Notes under the pieces: generated by a model
What the model was told of the DNA's origin: nothing
Seen by the model: the letters and a program-made list of their open reading frames with translations, nothing else
The model's database searches: none
Made by a program: the position numbers and the translations under genes
Part shown: positions 39,189 to 48,454 of the stretch, one piece after another
How the letters are laid out: each line of letters begins with the position of its first letter
How positions within the stretch are numbered: the first letter of the stretch is position 1
Assembly (NCBI GenBank): GCA_016703105.1
Contig: JADJCS010000004.1
Coordinates: 248,001-312,000, forward strand
DNA length: 64,000 bases
Source of the DNA: Flavobacteriales bacterium
GTDB lineage: Bacteria > Bacteroidota > Bacteroidia > Flavobacteriales_F > PHOS-HE28
Direction: 5' to 3'

Positions 39189-40721
39189 ATGGTCCGCGTC
39201 TTCTCATCGTCCATGCGATCCCTCCTCACCTGCCTTGCCACCGGTCTGTGTACTTCCATCATGGCACAGGCGTATTTCAGCAAAACGTATGGCCACGGCC
39301 CTTTCCAAGGCGGGGCGGTCACACCCAGCGGGGGGCTTATCCTGAACACGGACAACGGCCTGCGCACCACCGATGCGGAGGGCGTGCCCATCTGGAGCAG
39401 GGACTACCTGAATTTCGGCGTGAACGACTTTCAGATCTACGACACCACTTCTTATTGGGCCATCTTCAAGGATGTTGCCCCTTTGGGCACTGCGGGCTAT
39501 GTAGCGGTGGGCCGCGCATTACCCTCGGTCACCACCTACAGGACGAACCAAGCCCTTGTGGGCGTGTTCGATACGAGCGGTACGCCGCTTTGGGCGGGTA
39601 CGCACGGCGGGGTGCTGGTCGAAGAATACACGTTCGCCAATGCCGAAGCCACCGGGACGGCACTGATCGGTGGCTGGGATGAGGGACTTGCGAACGTGAG
39701 CGGCCTTATGGCCCGGGTAGGGGCAACCTATGCGGGCAACTACTCCGCCAGCGCGTATTGCACTGCCGCGGGTATGTTCACTTTCATCCTCGATGGCGTG
39801 CCGCTTGCGAACGGCGACGCGCTTTTCGGTGGGTGTGGGGTGAACGGTGCGGTGGTGATGCGCTCGCCCCCGGGCATGAGCACCAGTTGGTGCCGCAGCT
39901 ACGCGTTGCCGGACGCGCTCAACTATACCGGCGTGAAGCTCGCCGAAGCACCGGATGGCTCGCTCTACGCCGCTGCGGGACCCCTGAACCAGGGGTTCGC
40001 TCTGCTACGCATGGATGCTTCGGGCAACGCGCTCTGGTCGCATGAATACACGATGGGCGTTACCGGCACCCCCACGGGGATCGCCGTGCGGCCCAATGGC
40101 AAGGTGCTGGTTACCGGAACCACTTGGATGATGCAGTGCGATAGCCTCGGGGCGATCGACTGGGTGCGCCAGTACGACGGGCACTGGATACGTTCTCTGG
40201 AGACCGTGCCGGGCGCGGATGAGCATTATCTGGTGGGGTCCACGTTCTCGGATCTTGGTTGGGTGATGCGCCCGGACACGTCAGGCCTGGTGCTTGGGTG
40301 TTCGATCAGCAACCTCAGCGCTTCGTACACGGTGATCAACCCGGTGATCTCGACCAATTGCTCCAACGCTCCGAACGCGTTCGGACCCGGGGACGAGCAC
40401 CATCACTTTGCGCAAGGGGCCGGTTCATCGAGTTCCGTGGAGTGCTTCAGCACAGGCACTGGATCCATCCCGGACCATATCGGCATCGGCGTTCACCCCA
40501 ACCCTGCCAACGGTATGTTCTACTTGCGATGTGATTCACCGATAACCGCCGGGGACGTCATCGAACTGCGCGACCTCCACGGCCGCTTGGTGCGCACCTT
40601 GCGCGGATTTGGCAGCTACGAAATTTCTATTGTTCGCGGTGATCTACCGGCAGGGATCTATTCGATCCGCGTGCTACAGAACGGTTCGAATTGGCTATCG
40701 GCGCGGGTGGTGCTGGAATAG
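39189..40721 (+). CDS. secreted T9SS type A protein, beta-propeller-like
   Basis: Encodes 510 residues from the ATG at 39189; a later ATG at 39213 (MRSLLTCLATGLCTSIMAQ) is equally good for the signal peptide. The body (about 30-420) has repeated segments such as GGAVTPSGGLILNTDNG, GVPIWSRDY, GTPLWAG, GNALWSHEY and GAIDWVRQYDG, resembling the repeats of delta-60/PQQ-type beta-propellers. The C-terminus (IGVHPNPANGMFYL, ELRDLHGRLVRTL, LPAGIYSIRVLQNG) is a type A sorting domain. Likely exported by T9SS; substrate unknown. Confidence 0.8.
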   Translation: MVRVFSSSMRSLLTCLATGLCTSIMAQAYFSKTYGHGPFQGGAVTPSGGLILNTDNGLRTTDAEGVPIWSRDYLNFGVNDFQIYDTTSYWAIFKDVAPLGTAGYVAVGRALPSVTTYRTNQALVGVFDTSGTPLWAGTHGGVLVEEYTFANAEATGTALIGGWDEGLANVSGLMARVGATYAGNYSASAYCTAAGMFTFILDGVPLANGDALFGGCGVNGAVVMRSPPGMSTSWCRSYALPDALNYTGVKLAEAPDGSLYAAAGPLNQGFALLRMDASGNALWSHEYTMGVTGTPTGIAVRPNGKVLVTGTTWMMQCDSLGAIDWVRQYDGHWIRSLETVPGADEHYLVGSTFSDLGWVMRPDTSGLVLGCSISNLSASYTVINPVISTNCSNAPNAFGPGDEHHHFAQGAGSSSSVECFSTGTGSIPDHIGIGVHPNPANGMFYLRCDSPITAGDVIELRDLHGRLVRTLRGFGSYEISIVRGDLPAGIYSIRVLQNGSNWLSARVVLE

Positions 40722-40794
40722 GATCGATGGACCCGCACCGCACCCCAACGATACGTGTGATGGTAAGCCGGATTCGCTCTAGTGATCGAGTTCC

Positions 40795-40968
40795 CTACGG
40801 CATCGCCGTCAACTCAAGCCAAACCGCTACGTCACCGGTTATCGCGTAGTGGATCAACCCGTGCAGCCCAATGGCGACCACGACCGGAAGCAGTACATAA
40901 CGAACAAGCCGGTCCATCGGGGTCAGCTTTGGAGAGGTCGTGGCCTCCAGGGAGATAGGCTTCTGCAT
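40795..40968 (-). CDS. possible small single-span membrane protein
   Basis: A 57-residue frame starting at MQKPISLEATTSPKL with one hydrophobic helix (about 22-40, YVLLPVVVAIGLHGLIHYAI). It has no recognised homology and no clear promoter. The frame is open further upstream, but that part looks non-coding. It fills an otherwise empty gap between two genes; it may be real but is weakly supported. Confidence 0.35.
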   Translation of the reverse strand: MQKPISLEATTSPKLTPMDRLVRYVLLPVVVAIGLHGLIHYAITGDVAVWLELTAMP

Positions 40969-41086
40969 TACAAGTAGGGTATACATCTCTCCGGACGCTA
41001 CAATAGTGCCGATCATGTGGTGTGCGTGCGCGCGTACCAGACCTCCTGGTGCGTTCCCCGATCTGGGGCGATCTCTCCTCAACTAT

Positions 41087-41662
41087 TCACTCGAACGGGA
41101 TATGCCGCATCAGCAGCAGCATGTCCCGGTGGTAGAAGGTGGCGTACTCGCGTTCGATGTCCGGGAACTTGCACGGCTCGGGATCGATGTCTGTGCCGTG
41201 GCCATCGGTAAGGTTGGCGTATTCGTAGAACACATGGGTGGCGGGGTGCAGGTAGCTCACGCTGGTCTCCACAGCCAGGCTATCGGCACAGCCGCTGAAG
41301 GTCCAGGTCATTTTCCACCACACGGCCACGGTGTTGCCGTCGGTATCGAAATAGTACGAGCTGCTCAGTTCCACCCCTTTCGCCGGGCTTTTGAGATATT
41401 CGGTTAGGCCCGCGAGCGAACGGTCATCATTGCCGTAAAGCTCATAACGCACTTCGGCATGCTTGGGCACTTGCGAGCCGACCTCCAGCAACAGTGCCTC
41501 CTCCATACCGGGCACTTTGATGTACTCGGCGATAATGGGCGCCTGGTTCACCTCGGCCATGCGCGCTTCGATACGCGCGATCACCGCGCTGGTGTCGATG
41601 GGCGCATCCTGGGCGTGGAGGGAAAGAACGAAGCAGGAGGAAAGCAGCGGAAGTGGACGCAT
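41087..41662 (-). CDS. hypothetical secreted protein
   Basis: Encodes 191 residues. A short signal peptide (MRPLPLLSSCFVLSLHAQ) precedes a mixed alpha/beta domain with a predicted helix (SAVIARIEARMAEVNQ) and beta strands (ELSSSYYFDTDGNTVAVWWKMTW). No family was recognised and no sorting domain is present, so it is probably periplasmic. A near-consensus -7 box (TTACTTTG, 41677-41670) ends 7 bp before the ATG. Confidence 0.65.
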   Translation of the reverse strand: MRPLPLLSSCFVLSLHAQDAPIDTSAVIARIEARMAEVNQAPIIAEYIKVPGMEEALLLEVGSQVPKHAEVRYELYGNDDRSLAGLTEYLKSPAKGVELSSSYYFDTDGNTVAVWWKMTWTFSGCADSLAVETSVSYLHPATHVFYEYANLTDGHGTDIDPEPCKFPDIEREYATFYHRDMLLLMRHIPFE

Positions 41663-41723
41663 GACCGGTCAAAGTAAGCGCTGGAACGGGGCTCGGGAAT
41701 TACCTTGCCTGCGACCTTCGCGC

Positions 41724-42677
41724 ATGGACCCGATCAACCCGTTGCAACGGCTCGCCTTTCGGGGGAAAGGCGTGGACCTCTTCATAGTGCTCATTGTCAA
41801 CTGGCTGCTCACGATCGTTACGCTCGGCCTCTATTATCCCTGGGCCAAGGTGCGCAAGTTGAAGTACTACTACGAGCACACCGAGCTGGACGGACACCCC
41901 TTCCACTTCCATGGCACCGGGCGGGAGATGTTCATCGGCTTCATCAAAGCGGTGGGGCTCTTCGCGGTGCTGGGCGGTGGTGGTTTCGCGCTGTACTACT
42001 TCGTGCATCCGTTGTTGTTGCAGGTGGTTCTGGCCGCGGGGGTGATCGCTTTGTTCCCACTGGTGATCCACGGCACCTTCCGCTACCGTATGGGGCGCAG
42101 CAGTTGGCGCGGCATCCATTTCGGTTACCGCGGCGAGCTGGGCCCGTTGTACAAGCAATGCCTTACCGATGGCCTGATCACCGTCATCACTTTTGGCTTC
42201 TACGCACCGTGGTTCACCATCCATCTGCGCAACTACGTGCTCGGCAACGTACGCTGGGGCAGCTCACGTTTCGAGTACAAGGGGGACGGGCCGGACTACT
42301 TCATCCTGAACCTGAAGTGCTACTTCTTTACGCTGTTCACGCTGGGCGGCTATTGGTTCCGCTGGCGGAAGGAGCTGTTCGACTACTACGTGAACAACCT
42401 GAGCTGGCACTTGGGCGATGATCGCGTGATCCGCTTCAAGAGCACCGCCACGGGCGCGGGCATGTTCCGTTTGATCATCGGGAACCTCTTCCTGATCCTC
42501 CTCACATTGGGCTTCGGTTACGCCTGGGCGGAAGTGCGCACCATGCAATTCGTTACGCGCAATATCGAGTTCATCGGCGATGCGGATCTCGGCAGTGTGG
42601 TACAGACCGAGCAAGAGCACAAGCAGGCCTTGGCGGACGAGTTGGGCGACCTGATGGACATCGGCATCTTCCTGTGA
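41724..42677 (+). CDS. DUF898 family membrane protein
   Basis: Encodes 317 residues of the YjgN/DUF898 family: repeated units of two membrane helices, each with the signature LxxxTLGxYxPWxxVRxxxYYxxHTxLxGxxFxFxGTGxE, seen three times (about 25-70, 140-190, 225-290). The start at 41724 (MDPINPLQRLAFRGKG) matches the expected cytoplasmic N-terminus. Function is unknown. It overlaps the following M48 peptidase gene by 4 bp; pairing of DUF898 with M48 peptidases suggests the two act together in the inner membrane. Confidence 0.85.
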   Translation: MDPINPLQRLAFRGKGVDLFIVLIVNWLLTIVTLGLYYPWAKVRKLKYYYEHTELDGHPFHFHGTGREMFIGFIKAVGLFAVLGGGGFALYYFVHPLLLQVVLAAGVIALFPLVIHGTFRYRMGRSSWRGIHFGYRGELGPLYKQCLTDGLITVITFGFYAPWFTIHLRNYVLGNVRWGSSRFEYKGDGPDYFILNLKCYFFTLFTLGGYWFRWRKELFDYYVNNLSWHLGDDRVIRFKSTATGAGMFRLIIGNLFLILLTLGFGYAWAEVRTMQFVTRNIEFIGDADLGSVVQTEQEHKQALADELGDLMDIGIFL

Positions 42678-43753
42678 GCGACGGCACTGAAGCGGTCCTG
42701 TATGACGGCGTGCGCAGCCAGCCGCACGCGGCGCGCATCACCGTGCGCGAGCAGAACGCGTTGCAGGTGGAGTACGACAAGGAGCGCTTCACCTGGCCGC
42801 TGGAGCACGAGGGCCTGCAATGGGAACGCTCGCGCGATAGCCTGCGGATCTCCTTCGGTGAATTCCCGCGCCGTGTGATCATCGTGCGCGACCCCATCTT
42901 CATCCAGAGCTTCGTGCTGCGCATGCGCTACAGCGGCCGCCAGGGCCTATACGACCGCCTGCTGGCCATCGCGCGGAGTGGCCCGGTGCTCTTCTTCCTC
43001 GCGGTGGCGGCGCTGATGGTCGGAGGTTATCTCTGGTTGCTGCCTTGGGCGGCGGAAGGATTGGCGATGGTGCTGCCGCGCACTTTGGACCGCGAACTGG
43101 GCGAAGCGGCGTACTCCTCGATGGCGATGACACTGGAAGAGGACACCGCGCGCACCATCGCACTGCAGCAGTTCGGGGATGCGTTGGATCTCAGTGATGA
43201 GGACTCGCTCATCTTCCATGTGGTGAAGGACGACCAAGTGAACGCCTTCGCATTGCCCGGCGGACATATCGTGGTGTTCACCGGCATCCTGGACAAGATG
43301 GACCAGCCGGGCGAGCTGGCGGCCTTGCTCGCGCATGAAGGCACCCATGTGGCCGAGCGGCACAGCACACGCATGCTGATGCGACAACTCGCCAGCTATG
43401 TGTTCATCAGCATGCTGATCGGCGATGCGAGTGCCATCGTGGCCGTGGTGGCCGAGAACGCGGATAACATCCGCAATCTGTCCTACACGCGCGGTCTGGA
43501 GGAGGATGCCGACCGGCACGGCATGGAACGATTGCATGCGCGTGGTGTCGATCCGCAGGGCATGGTCGAGTTGCTTAAGTTGCTTAATGAAGAAGCGATG
43601 GAGATCCCGCAGGCGATGCAATTCCTGAGCAGCCATCCGCTCACGCAGGACCGTATTTCCACCGCCGAAACTGAGGTAAGCAAGCTTGGCCCTATGGCCG
43701 TCGCCCCGCTGGATCTCGTACCGCTGTTCACTGCGGTGCGCGGCAACAAATGA
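42674..43753 (+). CDS. M48 family zinc metallopeptidase, membrane-anchored
   Basis: Encodes 359 residues with a GTG start overlapping the stop of the DUF898 gene. A soluble N-terminal part (1-90) precedes a membrane helix (about 104-124) and the peptidase domain: HEGTH at 221-225 is the HExxH zinc motif, and EEDADRHGMERL (about 275-286) gives the third ligand. SSHPLTQDRI near the C-terminus is also typical. Members of this family act on membrane or periplasmic proteins. Residues before the helix are unassigned. Confidence 0.9.
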   Translation: MSDGTEAVLYDGVRSQPHAARITVREQNALQVEYDKERFTWPLEHEGLQWERSRDSLRISFGEFPRRVIIVRDPIFIQSFVLRMRYSGRQGLYDRLLAIARSGPVLFFLAVAALMVGGYLWLLPWAAEGLAMVLPRTLDRELGEAAYSSMAMTLEEDTARTIALQQFGDALDLSDEDSLIFHVVKDDQVNAFALPGGHIVVFTGILDKMDQPGELAALLAHEGTHVAERHSTRMLMRQLASYVFISMLIGDASAIVAVVAENADNIRNLSYTRGLEEDADRHGMERLHARGVDPQGMVELLKLLNEEAMEIPQAMQFLSSHPLTQDRISTAETEVSKLGPMAVAPLDLVPLFTAVRGNK

Positions 43754-43763
43754 GCGCGACAGC

Positions 43764-44167
43764 TCAGCGCGCCTCCCACATCCCCGCCTCGATGATCTCC
43801 ACCCAATGGCGGTCGGGATCGCGGAAGTAGAAGCTGCGATGGCCATGCTTCCAGACGTGATCATGCTCGATCACGATCCCTGCGTCAGCGACGAACGCCC
43901 GCCAGGCGTCATAGTGCTCGCGTGACGTTTCGAAGGCGAAGTGCAGTTCGCCTGCACCGAAGTGACGGGGAAGGCCTACTTGTTCACCGGACAGGGCCGC
44001 ATTGAAGCACAGCAGCACCGAGTTCCCTGCACGGAAGAATGGAACTCCCCCTCTTGCTCCGCGAAGCAGTGAAGACCAAGGGAGCCTTCATAGAACGCCC
44101 TGGTCAGCGCTGTATCGGTGACGTAGAGACACGTCTCCTTGATCCCGATGAGCGGCGCGGCGGCCAT
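43764..44167 (-). pseudogene. VOC (glyoxalase-fold) family protein, frameshifted
   Basis: The first frame (44167 down to about 44035) encodes MAAAPLIGIKETCLYVTDTALTRAFYEGSLGLHCFAEQEGEF, and the second (from about 44033 to 43764) encodes FFRAGNSVLLCFNAAL to the end with HFAFE and FRDPDRHWVEII. Together they make one 134-residue VOC protein of normal length, so a single base seems missing in a CC run near 44035 (expected GEFPFFRAGN). Either a recent pseudogene or a sequence error. It lies 4 bp after aspS on the same strand. Confidence 0.75.
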
Positions 44168-44171
44168 GAGG

Positions 44172-45914
44172 TTACCGCACCGCGATCCCCAGTTCCTTCA
44201 ACTGGGTATCGTCGATCCGGCTCGGCGCATCGATCATCACGTCGCGGCCGGCGTTGTTCTTGGGGAAGGCGATGAACTCGCGGATATCGCTGCGCCCGCC
44301 GAACAGGGATACCCAGCGATCGAAGCCGAAGGCCGCGCCACCGTGCGGCGGTGCGCCATATTCGAAAGCATCGAGCAGGAAACCGAACTTGTAGCGTGCG
44401 TCCTCATCGGTGAAGCCGAGTACGCGGAACATCGCCTCCTGCATGCTGCGATCGTGGATGCGGATGCTGCCACCACCGATCTCCGTGCCGTTGATCACCA
44501 GATCGTAAGCGTTCGCTTTCACCGCGCCGGGATCGCTTTCCAGAAGATGCGCGTGCTCCGGTATCGGCGAAGTGAACGGATGGTGCATCGCATGCCAGCG
44601 ACCGCTCTCGTCGTCCTTCTCTAACAGCGGAAAATCCACGACCCACAGGGGTTTGAAATTCCAGGGATCTCGCAAGCCGAGCAGGTCGCCCAAATGCAAG
44701 CGCAGTTCGTTCATCGCCTTGCGCGTTCTGTTCGCTTCACCGGCCAGGATGCAGATCATATCGCCTTTTCGCATGCCAGTGGCTTCGGCCCACTTCCGCA
44801 ATTGCTCCGGTGGATAGAACTTGTCCACGGTGCTCTTCATTCCTTCTTCCGCCCAGCGTACGAAAACGATCCCGCTCGCACCGACTTGCGGACGTTTTAC
44901 GAAGTCGATCAACGCGTCGGTCTGTTTGCGGCTCCAGTTCGCGGTGCCCGTGGGCTTGATCGCCAGTACGAGTTCAGCCTCATCGAAGACCTTGAAGCCA
45001 TGGCCTTGTACCAACGCGGTCAACTCTACGAACTTCATCTCGAAGCGCAGGTCCGGCTTGTCGCAGCCGTAATCGCGCATGGCTTCATCATAGCTCATGC
45101 GCAGGAAGGGCTCGTTGAACTCGCGGCCGAGGATGGCCTTGAACAAGTGCTTAGCCAATCCTTCGAAGGCTTGCAGGATATCCTCGCGTTCCACGAAGGC
45201 CATTTCGCAATCGATCTGCGTGAATTCCGGTTGGCGATCGGCGCGCAGGTCCTCGTCGCGGAAGCACTTCACTAACTGGAAGTAGCGGTCGAAGCCCGCC
45301 ACCATCAGCAGCTGCTTGAAGGTCTGCGGGCTTTGCGGCAGCGCGTAGAACTCGCCCTGGTTCATGCGGCTGGGCACCACGAAATCGCGGGCGCCTTCCG
45401 GCGTGCTCTTGATCAACACGGGCGTTTCCACCTCCAGAAAATTCTGTCCGCTGAGGTAGTTACGCACTTCGATCGCCATGCGGTGGCGCAGTTCGATCCC
45501 CTTTCGCACCTGGTTGCGGCGGAGGTCGAGGTAGCGGTATTTCGCGCGCAGTTCTTCGCCGCCATCGGTCTCGTCCTCGATGGTGAAGGGTGGCGTCTTC
45601 GCGCCGTTCAGCACCTTCATTTCCGAGCAGAAGATCTCGACCTCGCCCGTGGGCATATTGGCGTTCTTGCTCTGACGTTCCACCACTTTGCCGGTCACTT
45701 GCACCACGAATTCGCGGCCGAGCGTGCGGGCGGTTTCGCGCAGTGTCGCATCGCTGTCGGTGTTGAAGGTGAGTTGGGTGATCCCGTAGCGATCGCGCAG
45801 GTCCACGAAGGTCATGCCACCCAGGTCGCGGGTGCGTTGCACCCAACCGGCGAGGGTAACGGTGGAACCAGCGTCGGCGAGGCGGAGTGCGCCACAGGTA
45901 TGGGTGCGGAACAT
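44172..45914 (-). CDS. aspS: aspartate--tRNA ligase
   Basis: Charges tRNA-Asp (possibly also tRNA-Asn). The 580-residue length and the bacterial-type insertion domain mark the bacterial class II enzyme. N-terminal OB-fold (GWVQRTRDLGGMTFVDLRDRYGITQ), flipping loop, QSPQTFKQLLMVAGFDRYFQ, motif 2 FRDEDLRADRQPEFTQID, and motif 3 GGAAFGFDRWVSLFGG are all present. The C-terminus AFPKNNAGRDVMIDAPSRI is typical. A TAAATTCG box precedes the gene. Confidence 0.97.
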   Translation of the reverse strand: MFRTHTCGALRLADAGSTVTLAGWVQRTRDLGGMTFVDLRDRYGITQLTFNTDSDATLRETARTLGREFVVQVTGKVVERQSKNANMPTGEVEIFCSEMKVLNGAKTPPFTIEDETDGGEELRAKYRYLDLRRNQVRKGIELRHRMAIEVRNYLSGQNFLEVETPVLIKSTPEGARDFVVPSRMNQGEFYALPQSPQTFKQLLMVAGFDRYFQLVKCFRDEDLRADRQPEFTQIDCEMAFVEREDILQAFEGLAKHLFKAILGREFNEPFLRMSYDEAMRDYGCDKPDLRFEMKFVELTALVQGHGFKVFDEAELVLAIKPTGTANWSRKQTDALIDFVKRPQVGASGIVFVRWAEEGMKSTVDKFYPPEQLRKWAEATGMRKGDMICILAGEANRTRKAMNELRLHLGDLLGLRDPWNFKPLWVVDFPLLEKDDESGRWHAMHHPFTSPIPEHAHLLESDPGAVKANAYDLVINGTEIGGGSIRIHDRSMQEAMFRVLGFTDEDARYKFGFLLDAFEYGAPPHGGAAFGFDRWVSLFGGRSDIREFIAFPKNNAGRDVMIDAPSRIDDTQLKELGIAVR

Positions 45915-45935
45915 GCGGGAGGGGCGGAAGGAGCG

Positions 45936-45943
45936 CGAATTTA
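45936..45943 (-). promoter_or_regulatory. -7 box of aspS
   Basis: Minus-strand TAAATTCG (fits TAnnTT(T/C)G), ending 21 nt before the aspS start. No -33 TTG at a standard distance. Confidence 0.4.
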
Positions 45944-46044
45944 GGCGGATGCCCGAGGTACACGATCCACCGCTCGATCAACCGATGGTAACGGTGCAGG
46001 CGTCGTTCGCGCCACCTGGTGCCATCTTAGGGGAAAGTCGACCC

Positions 46045-46791
46045 ATGATCGCACGTCTCCTCTTCCTCTTCCTGGTGGTCAGCCTGCCTTCGCTGAAGGG
46101 CACCGCCTGTTCCTGTTTCGGCCCGCCTACGTTCTGCGGTACGCTCGACCCACCTTATCCAAACCCGGAGTGGTGGATCCCGGACGTCGTGGTCCTCGGG
46201 GTGAAGGTGGGCGTGTTGGCCCATGGCATGGACGTGCGCATCCTTCAATCGTTCTCCGGCCCGCCACAGGTGGATGACACCATTCGCGTTTGGGGCGACA
46301 CCGGCCTGCTCTGCCGCATGTACGCCGACACCTGGGAGGTGGGCGATACGGTGATCTGGGGTTTCCGGATCACTGACCAATTGGGTGGGCCGCTGGAGCA
46401 GCCTGATGACTATTTGATCTCCGTTTGCGGCACCTACTGGTTGGACTACAGCGCCGGTATCGTAAGCGGGCCGATCATCACGGAGAACGGCGAAACGATG
46501 ACGCTTGCCGAATTCGAGACCCTGGTGAACGGATGTCTCTCCACCGGTATCCAGGAAGCCGGACCGGGCGATGAACTCACCGTGCGCTATGAAGGGGGGA
46601 TCCCTGTGATCTCGATGAGCGACGTTCAAGGCCTGGCGCAACTGAGCGTGTGGGATGCTTCCGGACGATGCGTGCGCCGCCGTGGTTGGGATGGTATGCC
46701 GATGCCGATCGAAGCCTTGGGCTCCGGTGCCTACCTCGTTCGCGTGGAGCGGGAATTGCGCCAAGCACAGCGGAAAGTGATCGTGCCGTAG
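46045..46791 (+). CDS. secreted CxC protein with T9SS type A sorting region (paralogue 1)
   Basis: Encodes 248 residues: signal peptide MIARLLFLFLVVSLPSLKGTA, then CSCFGPPTFC at the mature N-terminus, PDVVVLGVKV, VRILQSF, DDTIRVWGDTGLLCR, EVGDTVIWGF and CGTYWLD. The Cys-x-Cys start plus an OB-like strand order recalls the netrin/TIMP-like (NTR) fold, but this is only a guess. The C-terminus (LSVWDASGRCVRRRG, GSGAYLVRVERE, RKVIVP) is a type A sorting domain without the usual NPA motif. Close relative of the gene at 47303. Confidence 0.75.
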   Translation: MIARLLFLFLVVSLPSLKGTACSCFGPPTFCGTLDPPYPNPEWWIPDVVVLGVKVGVLAHGMDVRILQSFSGPPQVDDTIRVWGDTGLLCRMYADTWEVGDTVIWGFRITDQLGGPLEQPDDYLISVCGTYWLDYSAGIVSGPIITENGETMTLAEFETLVNGCLSTGIQEAGPGDELTVRYEGGIPVISMSDVQGLAQLSVWDASGRCVRRRGWDGMPMPIEALGSGAYLVRVERELRQAQRKVIVP

Positions 46792-46806
46792 AGAGGTCCG
46801 GCGCGT

Positions 46807-46814
46807 TAGGTTTG
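46807..46814 (+). promoter_or_regulatory. -7 box of the iron-permease-family gene
   Basis: TAGGTTTG, a perfect TAnnTTTG match, ending 15 nt before the ATG at 46830. No -33 TTG at a standard distance. Confidence 0.4.
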
Positions 46815-46829
46815 AGCAACCCTCGAACC

Positions 46830-47216
46830 ATGATCCGGCCCATCAACTCTCCGTTCACCCGTTTCGCGAAGAAGACCTCCACCTATACCGGCAGGCCGAT
46901 CACCTTCATAGTCGCCGTGCTGGTGATCGTGGTCTGGGCCGTCACCGGACCGATCTTCCAGTTCAGTGATACCTGGCAATTGGTGATCAATACGAGCACC
47001 ACGATCATCACCTTCTTGATGGTCTTCCTGATCCAGAACACGCAGAACCGGGACACGGAAGCGCTCCAGATCAAACTGGACGAGATCATCCGGTCCATTG
47101 AGAAGGCCAACAATGCGTTGTTGGACCTGGAAGAGATGGATGACCAGGAATTGGACCGCATCCGGGAAGGATACGCCGTGCTGGCGCGCAAGGAACGGGA
47201 AAGCACAACGGAGTGA
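46830..47216 (+). CDS. low-affinity iron permease family protein
   Basis: Encodes 128 residues: a short basic N-terminus (FTRFAKKTSTYTGRP), two membrane helices (about 23-42 and 53-71, with TGPIFQFSDTWQLVINTSTTIITFLMVFLIQNTQNRD), then a charged helical tail (KLDEIIRSIEKANNALLDLEE). This matches the small bacterial members of the iron permease family (PF04120); a transport role is not proven for these short forms. The ATG at 46830 lies correctly after its promoter. It sits between two paralogous secreted CxC protein genes. Confidence 0.85.
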   Translation: MIRPINSPFTRFAKKTSTYTGRPITFIVAVLVIVVWAVTGPIFQFSDTWQLVINTSTTIITFLMVFLIQNTQNRDTEALQIKLDEIIRSIEKANNALLDLEEMDDQELDRIREGYAVLARKERESTTE

Positions 47217-47302
47217 CCCGTTCATCGTGGGCTGAACCAATGGTCACCGGCAAAGCAGCGGATACCGCTTCGCGGATGTCATTTCGCGGAACTGAGAGAC
47301 CG

Positions 47303-48055
47303 ATGATGAGAAAAGCGATCGTCCTTCTGGCTGGCACGGCACTGCTACGCACCTCCGCGCTCGCATGCGATTGTGCGATGCAACTCCCATATACCTTCTG
47401 CGAAACCCTCTACCCCACCTGGGACACGCCGCATGTGGTTGTGCTCGGTGTGAAGCTGGACGAGGTGTTCTATGGCATGCATGTGAAAGTGCTGGAGGTC
47501 TTAGAGGGCAACGTGCTGGTAGGTGATACGCTTACGGTATGGGGCGACAATGGCGCCTTGTGTCGTCACTACGCGGGTACATGGAACGTGGGCGATACGG
47601 TCGTCTGGGGTTTCCACGAGACGGACTTCATGGGCAACTTCATCACGGCCGGCTTTCCGCCGGACCTCGAGCAAGCGGGCGACTACCACATCAGCAGTTG
47701 TGGGACTTACTGGCTGGGCTTCACCAATGGCATGATCACTGGCCCGATCGCGCCCGGTGTGACGAGCATCTCCGTTCCTGACTTCTGGCCCGCCCTGGCG
47801 GCTTGCGCTGCCAACGACATCCCGGAGAACACTACGGAGGACGCGTTGCGCGTGTTCACAGCGGAAGGTGGGCCGTGGTTGTCCATGCGCACAAGCGGCT
47901 CTGTTGAACTGCGGGTCTTCGACACGTCCGGTCGTACCATGTTCGAACGGAACTGGAACGGCACCCCGCTACAGTTGAGCACGCCCGCAGGTGTCTATTT
48001 CGTGCTGGTGCAAGAAAGGGAGCACATCTGGATGAAAAAGGTGGTAGCGCCTTGA
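47303..48055 (+). CDS. secreted CxC protein with T9SS type A sorting region (paralogue 2)
   Basis: Encodes 250 residues; the double ATG at 47303/47306 begins the signal peptide MMRKAIVLLAGTALLRTSALA. The mature protein starts CDCAMQLPYTFCETLYP and follows paralogue 1 closely: PHVVVLGVKLDEVFYGMHVKVLEV, GDTLTVWGDNGALCRHY, NVGDTVVWGFHETD, YHISSCGTYWL. It ends in a type A sorting region (VELRVFDTSGRTMFERN, PAGVYFVLVQERE, KKVVAP). The shared cysteines are probably disulfide-bonded. Function unknown; an NTR-like fold is possible. Confidence 0.75.
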   Translation: MMRKAIVLLAGTALLRTSALACDCAMQLPYTFCETLYPTWDTPHVVVLGVKLDEVFYGMHVKVLEVLEGNVLVGDTLTVWGDNGALCRHYAGTWNVGDTVVWGFHETDFMGNFITAGFPPDLEQAGDYHISSCGTYWLGFTNGMITGPIAPGVTSISVPDFWPALAACAANDIPENTTEDALRVFTAEGGPWLSMRTSGSVELRVFDTSGRTMFERNWNGTPLQLSTPAGVYFVLVQEREHIWMKKVVAP

Positions 48056-48128
48056 GGCTTCCAACTTCGCTCGTGCAGATCCATTGCTCTCGATCCTCGG
48101 CGATTAACAGCAAGGGATCGCCTTGAGC

Positions 48129-48401
48129 TCAGCCTTGGATCCAGCCTTGATGTACACACATCCTGTACACCACGGACGCGATGAAGAGCACGAAGCCCGC
48201 GATCGCCAGATAGTTGTAGGATGCGCGGCCTGTGGAGCGGACGGCCAGTAACCCCACGAGGCCGACGAAAAGTCCAGCCGTACCGACCGATTTGCTCGCA
48301 TGGCCATCGAGCAGGTCGATCACCAACGCGAGCAATGCCGCAGCCATGGCGAGGATCAGCAACCAAGGACGCTGGGTCCGCACTTCTTCGGATGCGCTCA
48401 T
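48129..48401 (-). CDS. hypothetical three-helix membrane protein
   Basis: Encodes 90 residues from MSASEEVRTQRPW, with three hydrophobic helices (about 12-29, 38-54, 66-82) and a short C-terminal tail. No family was recognised. The start at 48401 was chosen because upstream codons are charged, low-complexity and overlap an hpd relic. It is convergent with the secreted CxC protein gene, with a 73-bp gap. Confidence 0.55.
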   Translation of the reverse strand: MSASEEVRTQRPWLLILAMAAALLALVIDLLDGHASKSVGTAGLFVGLVGLLAVRSTGRASYNYLAIAGFVLFIASVVYRMCVHQGWIQG

Positions 48402-48454
48402 GCGCCCAAGATAGCCTTGATGCGATCCGCGCTTTGAGAAAGGGTGCCTCGGGC

